A stretch of 64,000 nt of DNA, from the NCBI GenBank assembly GCA_021325025.1, contig JAJPHZ010000034.1, positions 36,275-100,274 on the forward strand. The letters are read 5' to 3'. Origin of the DNA: Pseudomonadota bacterium (lineage in GTDB: Bacteria > Desulfobacterota > Binatia > Binatales > Binataceae). Shown piece by piece: positions 54,930 to 62,887 of the stretch (the first letter of the stretch is position 1; the number at the start of each line of letters is the position of its first letter). A program made the position numbers and the translations under genes. Under the pieces are notes generated by a model, which did not search any database, was not told where the DNA came from, and was given only the letters and a program-made list of their open reading frames with translations.

Positions 54930-56069
54930 ATGCCTGAAGGACCGTTTTCCGACATTACCGTTATCGATCTGACGCATGTCTTGTCGGGTCCCTACTGCAC
55001 GATGTACCTGGCGGAGCTGGGCGCCCGGGTGATCAAGGTCGAGCACGCCGGTCATGGCGACGACACGCGCAGCTTTCCGCCGTTTGTCGATGGAAGTTCG
55101 GCGTACTTTGCCACCGTCAATCGCGGCAAGGAATCGATCGCGCTGGAGTTCGACAAGAGCGAGGACCGCGAACTGCTACTGGAGATGATTCGCCGCGCGG
55201 ACGTGGTGGTGGAAAATCTGCGTTACGCCACGCTGGAACATCTGGGCCTGGATTACGACGATCTGCGGCGCATCAATCCGCGCCTCATCTATGCCGCGAT
55301 TTCGGGATTCGGTCAGACCGGTCCGCTGCACGAACGCAGCGCCTACGATCCGATTCTTCAGGCGATGAGCGGCATGATGACCATCAACGGCCAGCCGGGC
55401 AGCCCGCCCACCAAGGTCGGGACCTCGATGGTCGATTACTTCTCGGGCATGTTCTGTCTGGCTGGAATTGAGGCGGCGCTGTACAACCGCACTAAAACCG
55501 GCACCGGGGCGAAAATCGACATCGGGATGTTCGACGCGCAGATGGCGGTGCTGGAGACGGCCCTGATGAATGTGCTTAACGGCGGTCCTGCGCCACGGGC
55601 GATCGGCAACCGCCATCCCGCCGCCTCTCCGTGCGATACCTTCAGCACTGCCGATCGTGCGCTGTTCGTGATTGCGGCCAACGACGACACGTTCAAACGC
55701 TTGTGCATCGCTATGGGCGACCCCGCGATGGCCGAGGAGCCGGGTTTTCGCACCGGCGCCGATCGCAGGGCCAACGACGCGGCGCTCAAGGAAAGGATGG
55801 AGCGCATTCTGCGCGGCCGCAGCGCGGCGCAGTGGGAAAGCCTCTTCGCCCAAGCCGGCGTGCCCTGCGCCATCGTCGCCACGGTCGCCGAAGCGATCGA
55901 ACTGCCGCAAGTGCTGGACCGCAACATGATCGTGACGGCGGGCGGAATTCGAATGGCCGGCAATCCCATCAAAATCAGCTCGTTGGCCGATCCGCCGACC
56001 CGCAAACCCGCGCCGGCGCTCGATGCCGACGGCGCCCGCATACGCGCGGAATTCGCTCCCCGAAAATAA
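54930..56069 (+). CDS. CaiB/BaiF family III CoA-transferase
   Basis: The 379-residue protein has the family III layout: TVIDLTHVLSGPYCTMYLAE, GARVIKVEHAGHGDDTR, AISGFGQTGPLHERSAYDPI, and the catalytic-type Asp in GTSMVDYFSGMFCLAGIEAA. These enzymes move CoA between carboxylic acids, activating a substrate without ATP. GGAGGAGG precedes the ATG. Two acyl-CoA dehydrogenase genes follow on the same strand, suggesting a substrate-activation then oxidation unit. Confidence 0.92.
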   Translation: MPEGPFSDITVIDLTHVLSGPYCTMYLAELGARVIKVEHAGHGDDTRSFPPFVDGSSAYFATVNRGKESIALEFDKSEDRELLLEMIRRADVVVENLRYATLEHLGLDYDDLRRINPRLIYAAISGFGQTGPLHERSAYDPILQAMSGMMTINGQPGSPPTKVGTSMVDYFSGMFCLAGIEAALYNRTKTGTGAKIDIGMFDAQMAVLETALMNVLNGGPAPRAIGNRHPAASPCDTFSTADRALFVIAANDDTFKRLCIAMGDPAMAEEPGFRTGADRRANDAALKERMERILRGRSAAQWESLFAQAGVPCAIVATVAEAIELPQVLDRNMIVTAGGIRMAGNPIKISSLADPPTRKPAPALDADGARIRAEFAPRK

Positions 56070-56148
56070 CCATCGCCGCCGCCGAAGTCCGTAAGCCGGC
56101 GCACGCGCCTTGGACGATGAAAGCGCGCCGCGCTAGACTGCCAGCACG

Positions 56149-57315
56149 ATGAGCGGAGCACAGGAATCGACCACCCATCCGGCGCAGCGCATCCAGTACG
56201 CGTTCACCGAAGAGCAGGAACAGTTCCGCGCCGCCCTGCGCCGGTTTCTCGATGACAAGTCGCCGCCGAGCGAGGTTCGCCGCCTGATGGAGACCGAGCC
56301 TGGCTATGACCCCGCGGTGTGGCGTCAAATGAGCCAGGAACTGGCACTCCCCGCAATCCACCTGCCCCATCAATACGGCGGCAGCGGCTTCGGAATGGTG
56401 GAACTGGGGATCGTGATGGAAGAACTGGGACGCGCCCTGCTGTGCGCACCCTATTTCTCCACCGCAGTGATGGCGGCCAATGCCATACTCAACGCCGGCA
56501 GCGAGCAGCAGAAGGCAGCGCTGCTGCCTGATATCGCCAGCGGTGAACATCTGGCGACGCTGGCGGTCGCCGAGCTTGGCGGCGACTGGGATCCGCACGC
56601 CATCCAACTCAGGGCCACGCCGGCTGGGGACGGCTTTCTCCTCGATGGAGTAAAAAGCTACGTTTTGGATGGTCACGTCTCCGATTTGCTGATCGTGGCC
56701 GCTCGCACCGCCGAAGCGGCCGACGGCTTGGGGCTTTTCGTCCTGCCTGCCGATACTCGCGGGTTAACGCGCCGCCTGCTGAAGTCCATGGACGCCACGC
56801 GCAAGATTGCGCGCATCGATTTTAAGGGCGCGCAGGCGCAATTATTGGGCAGCGTCGGCGCCGGGGCAAACGCATTGGCCCGCACGCTGGATCAGGCGGC
56901 GATTGCGCTGGCCAACGAAATGGTAGGCGGCGCGCAAAAACTGCTCGACTCGGCGGTGAACTATGCCAAGATGCGGGTGCAGTTCGGCCGCCCCATCGGT
57001 TCCTTCCAGGCCATCAAGCACAAATTGGCCGATATGCTGCTCGACGTCGAGCTGGCCCGCTCGACAGCCTATTACGCCGCGCAGGCGGCCGCTGTCGAGG
57101 ACCCGGAGTGGCCCGCGCTTGCCTGTATGGCCAAGGCGGCGGCCTCGGAGGCGTACTTGCGCACCGCGATCGACTGCATCCAGATTCACGGCGGCATCGG
57201 ATTCACCTGGGACAACGACACTCATCTATGGTTCAAGCGCGCCAAGAGCTCCGAGGTGTTTTTGGGCATGCCCGACTATCACCGGGAACTGCTGATGCAG
57301 CGTTGGAGGGTTTGA
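56149..57315 (+). CDS. Acyl-CoA dehydrogenase, first of a tandem pair
   Basis: The 388-residue flavoprotein has an N-terminal helical domain (AFTEEQEQFRAALRRFLDD), a middle domain (LDGVKSYVLDGHVSDLLIVA), and a C-terminal FAD region (RVQFGRPIGSFQAIKHKLAD, then IQIHGGIGFTWDNDTHLWF). It oxidises an acyl-CoA to the enoyl-CoA with ETF as acceptor. The next gene starts 4 bp later and encodes a different acyl-CoA dehydrogenase; such pairs form heteromers in actinobacterial steroid catabolism (FadE28/FadE29 type), which is the suggested assembly here. Confidence 0.9.
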   Translation: MSGAQESTTHPAQRIQYAFTEEQEQFRAALRRFLDDKSPPSEVRRLMETEPGYDPAVWRQMSQELALPAIHLPHQYGGSGFGMVELGIVMEELGRALLCAPYFSTAVMAANAILNAGSEQQKAALLPDIASGEHLATLAVAELGGDWDPHAIQLRATPAGDGFLLDGVKSYVLDGHVSDLLIVAARTAEAADGLGLFVLPADTRGLTRRLLKSMDATRKIARIDFKGAQAQLLGSVGAGANALARTLDQAAIALANEMVGGAQKLLDSAVNYAKMRVQFGRPIGSFQAIKHKLADMLLDVELARSTAYYAAQAAAVEDPEWPALACMAKAAASEAYLRTAIDCIQIHGGIGFTWDNDTHLWFKRAKSSEVFLGMPDYHRELLMQRWRV

Positions 57316-57318
57316 GCA

Positions 57319-58563
57319 ATGAGCGAGCTGAGCGAAGCCGAAGTGCGAGATGAGGTCCGCACCTGGCTTAAGGCCAACTGGGATCCCAATCTGCCGCTGC
57401 TGGAATGGCGCAACAAGCTCGCCGATTCAGGATGGGGCATGCCGCACTGGCCCAGGGAGTGGTACGGCCGCGGCCTGCCGCCGGGATTGGTGCGTGTGGT
57501 CGAAGAGGAGTTCGCGGCGGTCGGCGCGGTGGGCGTCTTGCGCGGCGGAATCGGCCGTCTGGCGGCGGCCACCCTGCTCGAGCATGGAACGGAGTTTCAA
57601 AAACGGAAATTCCTGCGCCGCATTATCACTGCGGAAGACACCTGGTGTCAGCTCTTCAGCGAGCCGGGCAGCGGCTCGGACCTGGCCGGCGCCACCACGC
57701 GCGCGGACTTCGACGGCACCAATTGGATTATCAACGGCCAGAAGGTCTGGACCACCAGCGCGCATCATGCCAAATACGGCACCTTGCTGGCCCGCACGGA
57801 TTGGGACGCGCCCAAGCACGAGGGCCTGTCCTACTTCATCATCGACCTCAAGCAGCCGGGCGTCGAAGTAAAACCGCTGCGGCAGATGAACGGGCATGCA
57901 TCGTTCAACCAGGTGTTCTTCACCGACGCCAAGGTCCCGCCCGAGTACCTGGTCTCGCGCGTCGGCAATGGATGGCAGGTGGCGGTGACGACGCTCGCCC
58001 ATGAGCGGCGCTTTGCCGACGGACTGGCCGCGCCGACCAGGCGCGGACCGCGCACCGGACGCATCTACGACGAGGAGCGGGCCGAACTCGCCACCGTCAT
58101 GGAGCCCTACAAGTGGTATCCGCAGCGCGCCGGCCGTGTAGACCTCGTCATCGAGCGCGCCAGGGAGACCGGAGCCAACCAGGACCCTCGCGTGCGCCAG
58201 GAGATTGCCAAGCTCATGACCCTGGCGAAGGCCGCGGAATGGACCTCACGCCGCGCACGCGCCGCACAGCGCCGCGGCCGCCCGCAGGGTCCGGAGGGAT
58301 CGCTGGGCAAGCTGGCGGCCAGCCACGTCGCCCGCTCAGCCGCCCGCGTCCATACGCTGATTACCGGCACTGCGGCGATGCTGACCGGCGAGGACAGTCC
58401 GCGCAACGGCGTCATCGCCGAGATTCTGGTCTCGGTGCCCGCCGTCTCCATCGCGGGCGGCACCGACGAGATTCAGCGCAACATCATCGCCGAGCGCGTT
58501 CTGGAGCTGCCCAAGGAACCGCGTTTCGACACCGGCCCGTTCCGCAACGTGCGCAGGAATTAG
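57319..58563 (+). CDS. Acyl-CoA dehydrogenase, second of a tandem pair
   Basis: The 414-residue protein has GWGMPHWPREWYGRGLPPGL near the N-terminus, LFSEPGSGSDLAGATTRADF at the substrate/FAD site and AGGTDEIQRNIIAERVLELP at the C-terminus, typical of the longer partner of paired acyl-CoA dehydrogenases. The helical insert near residues 270-330 is unusually Arg-rich. Start ATG 57319 is 4 bp after the previous stop. It probably works with the protein encoded before it. Confidence 0.9.
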   Translation: MSELSEAEVRDEVRTWLKANWDPNLPLLEWRNKLADSGWGMPHWPREWYGRGLPPGLVRVVEEEFAAVGAVGVLRGGIGRLAAATLLEHGTEFQKRKFLRRIITAEDTWCQLFSEPGSGSDLAGATTRADFDGTNWIINGQKVWTTSAHHAKYGTLLARTDWDAPKHEGLSYFIIDLKQPGVEVKPLRQMNGHASFNQVFFTDAKVPPEYLVSRVGNGWQVAVTTLAHERRFADGLAAPTRRGPRTGRIYDEERAELATVMEPYKWYPQRAGRVDLVIERARETGANQDPRVRQEIAKLMTLAKAAEWTSRRARAAQRRGRPQGPEGSLGKLAASHVARSAARVHTLITGTAAMLTGEDSPRNGVIAEILVSVPAVSIAGGTDEIQRNIIAERVLELPKEPRFDTGPFRNVRRN

Positions 58564-58568
58564 CCCCG

Positions 58569-59360
58569 CTACCACAGTTTGCGCCCGGCATCGATCACCA
58601 GCACCTGCGAGGTCATCAGCCGGCTGTCGTCGGAGGCAAGAAAGACCGCCGTCCCGACCACGTCCTCGGGCTGCATCAGCGTGCCGAGCAGGGCCTGCTG
58701 CCTGAGTGCCTCCATGAACTGCTCGGGCAGCGCCTTTTTGGTCGCTTCGGAAAGCACGACCCCAGGCACCAGCGTGTTGACGCGGATGCCGTAGGCGCCA
58801 AAATCGATCGCCATCGCCTGCGTCAGATGCACGACCGCCGCTTTGGACAGCCCGTAGTAGTAGGCGCGCCGGACGTTGTCCTCGCTGACGGTGGACAGCT
58901 TGGCGCCGCGCGCAGCAATCCCCGGCCACGCGGCATTGGAGGAGATATTGATGATCGAGCCCGACCGCTGCCGCATCATGTAGGGAACCACCGCCCACGA
59001 GGCGATCAGCACGCCGAAGACATTGACGTCCATCACCTTGCGGCCGTAGGCGATCGACGTGTCGGCCAGGTCGATGTCGTAGTACAGCGCGGCATTGTTG
59101 ATCAGCGCGTCGATACGCCCCAAGTGCTGATGGACGCGCCGGGCGACGTCGGCCATCTCCTGCTCGTCGGTCACATCGCAGCCGATCGCCAGCGCTCTGC
59201 CGCCGCTGCGCTGGATCTCCCGCTCAACCATCTGCGCCTGCTCGATTCGCTTGTCGAGCAGGGCAACCGCCGCACCTTCGGCCGCAAAGCGCAGCGAATA
59301 GGCGCGCCCGATTCCCTGCGCCGCTCCCGTTATTACCGCAACCTTGTCTTTGAGTCTCAT
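58569..59360 (-). CDS. Short-chain dehydrogenase/reductase (SDR)
   Basis: The 263-residue protein has VITGAAQGIGRAYSLRFA, the Asp of ALLDKRIEQ indicating NAD, CDVTDEQE, LINNAALYY, SISSNAAW-type Ser region (INISSNAAWPG) and catalytic YYGLSKAAV. It ends MTSQVLVIDAGRKLW. It probably oxidises a hydroxyacyl or cyclic alcohol intermediate. It converges with the acyl-CoA dehydrogenase gene (5-bp gap) and lies 7 bp downstream of an unknown gene on its strand. Confidence 0.9.
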   Translation of the reverse strand: MRLKDKVAVITGAAQGIGRAYSLRFAAEGAAVALLDKRIEQAQMVEREIQRSGGRALAIGCDVTDEQEMADVARRVHQHLGRIDALINNAALYYDIDLADTSIAYGRKVMDVNVFGVLIASWAVVPYMMRQRSGSIINISSNAAWPGIAARGAKLSTVSEDNVRRAYYYGLSKAAVVHLTQAMAIDFGAYGIRVNTLVPGVVLSEATKKALPEQFMEALRQQALLGTLMQPEDVVGTAVFLASDDSRLMTSQVLVIDAGRKLW

Positions 59361-59367
59361 CGTCCTC

Positions 59368-59907
59368 TCACTCCACCGCAGCTCGGAGCGATTTGATTTG
59401 CCAATTGGTCAGAGCCGAAAGCCCCCGGCTGATCATCGAGCGGACCGCTTGCCCGGCTTCGCCCGCAACGGCGCTGCGCGTCAGGCTCTCGCGCACCGGC
59501 CGCAGCAGCCGGCTCTCGATTGCGGGGTTGTCGAGCAGCGCCTGCAACCTCACCTCCTCGCCGCCGCTTGGCAGGGCCGCCCGCGCGTGCTCGACTTCCT
59601 GCACTAGCTCGCACAGGCGCGTCAACGCGCCGCGGTTGTTGCTCGACGCCGTCACCTCGAAGGTCCGGCCCGGCCGCGAATCCAGCGTCAGGCGATCGCC
59701 GGGACGCGCCGCAGGCGGGAATTCCCTGACTGCAAGATGGAACCCCTGCGCCGCCCACGAATGCCACGCGTCGGCGGCGGACGCTGCATAATCTTCGGAG
59801 CTGAACAGCAGCGCATAGTAGAAATGCTCCACCGCCTTGCAGAAGCGGAAGAACTGCGTGCTGATCAACATCGAGCTGCAGTCGGCAACTATTCGCAATT
59901 GATTCAT
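59368..59907 (-). CDS. Protein of unknown function (179 aa) between SDR and amidohydrolase genes
   Basis: The ATG at 59907 has GGGAG about 7 bp upstream; the frame is open further upstream without better support. The 179-residue product has no signal peptide or clear membrane span. It opens MNQLRIVADCSSMLISTQFF and contains EHFYYALLFSSEDYAASAAD, then charged helices (LCELVQEVEHARAALPSGGE). I recognise no family. It is in the same direction and tightly spaced with the SDR and the amidohydrolase, so it is probably part of their operon. Confidence 0.55.
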   Translation of the reverse strand: MNQLRIVADCSSMLISTQFFRFCKAVEHFYYALLFSSEDYAASAADAWHSWAAQGFHLAVREFPPAARPGDRLTLDSRPGRTFEVTASSNNRGALTRLCELVQEVEHARAALPSGGEEVRLQALLDNPAIESRLLRPVRESLTRSAVAGEAGQAVRSMISRGLSALTNWQIKSLRAAVE

Positions 59908-59965
59908 TGCGCAACTCCCGCGCCTCCCACGCGCCGTAAGACAATGCTGGCTGATTGCGCCGCGG

Positions 59966-61111
59966 CTAGGGTGTCTCGGTGATCGGCGCCTCGGGGTCAA
60001 GTCCGAGGAAGTTGCAGGCATTGGTGACCAGAACTTTGCGCCGGTCCGCTTGCGGAACATCCTCCAGCAGTTCGCCCAGAATTTCCTGGGAATCGGGAAA
60101 GGTCCCCTGGCTGTGCGGAAAGTCGCTGCCCCACAACAGCATGTCGGTGCTGCTGTAGTCGCGCAGCTTCATCGCCAGGCGGTCGTGCACGAAACCGAAC
60201 AGGCAATGGTCACGCCAGTACTGACTGGGCATCTTTTTCAACTTGAGATCGAAAAAGGTATACCAACGCAGATAGAATTCATCGACCCAGTTAAGCGCGT
60301 GCGGCAGCCATCCGGCCTGCGTTTCGGCAAAGTAAAATCGCAATTTGGGGAACTTGTCGAATACATACAAAATCAGGCGCCCGATCGTGCCGCAGCTCGG
60401 CCCGGCCTGCAACGTGCCGCACACCGCGGATTCGGCCGTCACGCCTTCCACCATCCGCGGCGGTCCGCCGAAACTGACGTGCGCCGCCATCTTCATATCC
60501 AGGTCCAGCACTGCACTCCAAAACCTGTCATCCTCGGGCGCCGGGTCGGGGCTGCCGTTGGGCCACATGGTCAGCGTCGCGCCGCGCAGCCCCATCTTGC
60601 GGCATCGCTCCAACTCCGCCACCGCGTCATCGACGCCGGTTTCGGGCACCAGCGCCATCCCGAGCAACCGGTCGGGCGCCGCGCTGCAATACTCCTGGGC
60701 GAGATACGTGTTGTATGCCTGGACCAAAGCCAAATAGCATTGCGGATCCTTGGGAATCATCTTTGCCAGCAAGCGCGGACCGTAGATTGGGTAATACAGT
60801 ATTTCCGCGTCGATTCCGTCCTGATCCTGCTCGCGTAAACGTTGCACCGCGTCGCCTGCACCCGGCCTCGGCGAACCGTCGGGATGATGGTAAGTGGGCG
60901 CGGTTTTCGGCGTGAACTCGTCGTAGCGCAGTCCGCAATACAGATTGCCCACGCAGTCGCGCTTCCATTCGTCCATCACCCAGGTTTCACTCCCGTCGGG
61001 GTTGCGCACCAACCGGGGGGCGTGCTCGCGATATTTGGCCGCCACGCGCGTGGACCAATCAACCGGGACTTCAACATGACCGTCGGCGGAGATTACCTGA
61101 TATTTGCGCAT
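59966..61111 (-). CDS. Amidohydrolase family 2 metal-dependent hydrolase
   Basis: The 381-residue protein begins YQVISADGHVEVPVDWS, the strand-1 metal motif, and has VDEFYLRWY and the late ligand motif LLWGSDFPHSQGTFPDSQEI. It belongs to the same decarboxylase/hydrolase family as the protein at 1469-2683 but is a more distant relative. It lies 58 bp upstream of the unknown gene at 59368 on the same strand. A role in ring or carboxylate removal from a cyclic substrate is plausible. Confidence 0.87.
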   Translation of the reverse strand: MRKYQVISADGHVEVPVDWSTRVAAKYREHAPRLVRNPDGSETWVMDEWKRDCVGNLYCGLRYDEFTPKTAPTYHHPDGSPRPGAGDAVQRLREQDQDGIDAEILYYPIYGPRLLAKMIPKDPQCYLALVQAYNTYLAQEYCSAAPDRLLGMALVPETGVDDAVAELERCRKMGLRGATLTMWPNGSPDPAPEDDRFWSAVLDLDMKMAAHVSFGGPPRMVEGVTAESAVCGTLQAGPSCGTIGRLILYVFDKFPKLRFYFAETQAGWLPHALNWVDEFYLRWYTFFDLKLKKMPSQYWRDHCLFGFVHDRLAMKLRDYSSTDMLLWGSDFPHSQGTFPDSQEILGELLEDVPQADRRKVLVTNACNFLGLDPEAPITETP

Positions 61112-61382
61112 TGTAATTCTCCTCTTGAATCGGCCCGGGCCGTTGCTGAGCCTGCATCTTCACTCGCAAAAAGGCCCGGCGCTGTCAATGAAAGATGTCC
61201 CGCGAGGTTGTATTGCGATCCGTCCGGAACGCGAAACCCGCGGCCGTGGCCACGTCGGACCAGGTGTGGTAAATGGGCAGAGTTGCGCGAAGCGGCGCAG
61301 TCGGCCGGTGGACGCTTTCAGGTTGCGGTTGCACCCGGACTTCTTGGCCGGAACGGCCGCACGGTGGAACGGGGAATAAGTG

Positions 61383-62573
61383 ATGCCTGGATCGGGTTCG
61401 CATTCGGCACCGGGATGCCTGGATGATGTACGCGTTCTGGAAATCGGCGACCAGCGAGGCGAGTACTGCGCGATGCTGCTGGCGGGGCATGGCGCCGACG
61501 TAATCAAGATCGAGCCGCCAACCGGCAGCCCGTCGCGTGCGATCGGCCCCTTCTTTGAGGATATACGCGATCCCAATCGCAGCCTGTTTTTCTGGAATTA
61601 CAACCGCGCCAAGCGCGGCATTGTGATCGACCTGGACCGCGCCGAGGGCCGCGATTTCTACCGCGCGTTGACGCGCACCGCCGACGTAATTGTCGACAGC
61701 CGCGGGCCCGGCGTCATGGATGACCTCGGCCTGGGATATGATTTCGCGGCCCAAATCAACCCCGACATCATCTATTGTTCGATTACGCCCTTCGGCCTCA
61801 ACGGCCCCTGGCGCGACCTGAAGGCGTCCGACCTGATTCATTCGGCACTCGGTGGGATGGCCTATTGCTGCGGCTACGATCCGGTCGAAGGCAACCGCTG
61901 GGAGACGCCGCCCTTCAATCCGCTCGGATGGCAGAGCTGGTGCAAGGCGGGCGAGCATGCCGCGATGGCGGTGATGGCGGCGTTGCTGTGCCGCCAGATG
62001 GGCGGGCCGGGCCAATTCATCGACGCCGCGATCCATGACGCCGTGGCGCACAGCACCGAGGGCACCGTGCCGCGCTACATCTTCAACGGCGTCGATCAGA
62101 CCCGGCGGCTGCCGATGCAGGTGCGATGTGCGGACGGCGTGTACCTAAACGTCCTGGGACTGCCGCCAGCCGATTTCAAAAAGGTCGCCGAGTTGGTCGA
62201 GCGCGACGGACTGCACGAGGACGCCCAGGCCTTGCGCACCACCGATTCCAGCCATTTCCAGGCGCTGCCGGCGATGCTGGAGCGATGGGCCGCGCGGCGT
62301 CCCGCGATGGAGGCATTCAGGGAACTGCAAGGATGCGGCCTGGCGGCGGGCGCGGTGCGCTACCCCGAGGACATGATCGGCGACCCGCATTGCACTGCCC
62401 GCGAAAATTTCGTCGCCATCGAGCATCCCGAACTGGGCCGCAGCTTCCTGTATCCCCGCCAGCCGCGTCAGCAGCCCATCACGCCGTGGCGATGGGGCCC
62501 GCGCGCGCCCCTGCTCGGCGAGCATACCGAAGAAGTCCGCCGCGAGTTGGGCTTGCAGGACTCCCGCCGCTGA
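61383..62573 (+). CDS. CaiB/BaiF family III CoA-transferase
   Basis: The 396-residue protein has VRVLEIGDQRGEYCAMLLAG, GADVIKIEPPTGSPSR, YNRAKRGIVIDLDRAEGRDF and ITPFGLNGPWRDLKASDLIH. It is a second, divergent family III CoA-transferase in the window. The region normally giving the catalytic Asp reads QSWCKAGEHAAMAVMAALLC and has no Asp there, so the protein may not use the standard mechanism. ATG 61383 has GGGGA 7 bp upstream; GTG 61380 is also possible. Confidence 0.88.
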   Translation: MPGSGSHSAPGCLDDVRVLEIGDQRGEYCAMLLAGHGADVIKIEPPTGSPSRAIGPFFEDIRDPNRSLFFWNYNRAKRGIVIDLDRAEGRDFYRALTRTADVIVDSRGPGVMDDLGLGYDFAAQINPDIIYCSITPFGLNGPWRDLKASDLIHSALGGMAYCCGYDPVEGNRWETPPFNPLGWQSWCKAGEHAAMAVMAALLCRQMGGPGQFIDAAIHDAVAHSTEGTVPRYIFNGVDQTRRLPMQVRCADGVYLNVLGLPPADFKKVAELVERDGLHEDAQALRTTDSSHFQALPAMLERWAARRPAMEAFRELQGCGLAAGAVRYPEDMIGDPHCTARENFVAIEHPELGRSFLYPRQPRQQPITPWRWGPRAPLLGEHTEEVRRELGLQDSRR

Positions 62574-62579
62574 TTGCGA

Positions 62580-62860
62580 TTAGTCCAGCAGCGGGCGGCG
62601 ATCATGCCGGGGGCATGCTTCCTCGAACTGGGCGGCGAGCCCGATGATGGAAAACTCGTCGGCCTGGCGGCCTACAATCTGTAGACCTATGGGCAAACCC
62701 GCGGTGCTGAAGCCGTTGGGCAGCGACACTGCCGGTTGACCCCCAAGGCGGGATTGAGGCGATCGATCCGGTCCACGAAGAATTGCGCAACCTCACGCGG
62801 ACGAACCTGACGCGTGATTACCCGGTCGCGCGTTTCCCAGGCCTGGATCCACGGATCGAA
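62580..62860 (-). pseudogene. Amidase remnant with internal deletion
   Basis: Reading the minus strand, an N-terminal piece ends REVAQFFVDRIDRLNPALG, the start of the amidase-signature fold. About 1 base-frame later a C-terminal piece reads PAVSLPNGFSTAGLPIGLQI, then VGRQADEFSIIGLAAQFEEA and a normal stop at 62580-62582. The junction is near 62737-62745, and the central catalytic part (Ser-Ser-Lys region, roughly 400 residues) is missing. This is an internally deleted, dead amidase gene directly after the DUF1329 gene. Confidence 0.75.
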
Positions 62861-62887
62861 TATGCGATTTTGAACCGCCTGCCACCG

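Noticed and set aside
61104..61379. Small plus-strand ORF in the gap before the CoA-transferase
   Set aside because: No ribosome site, no motif, composition like antisense or noncoding DNA. The 270-bp gap probably holds divergent promoters only.
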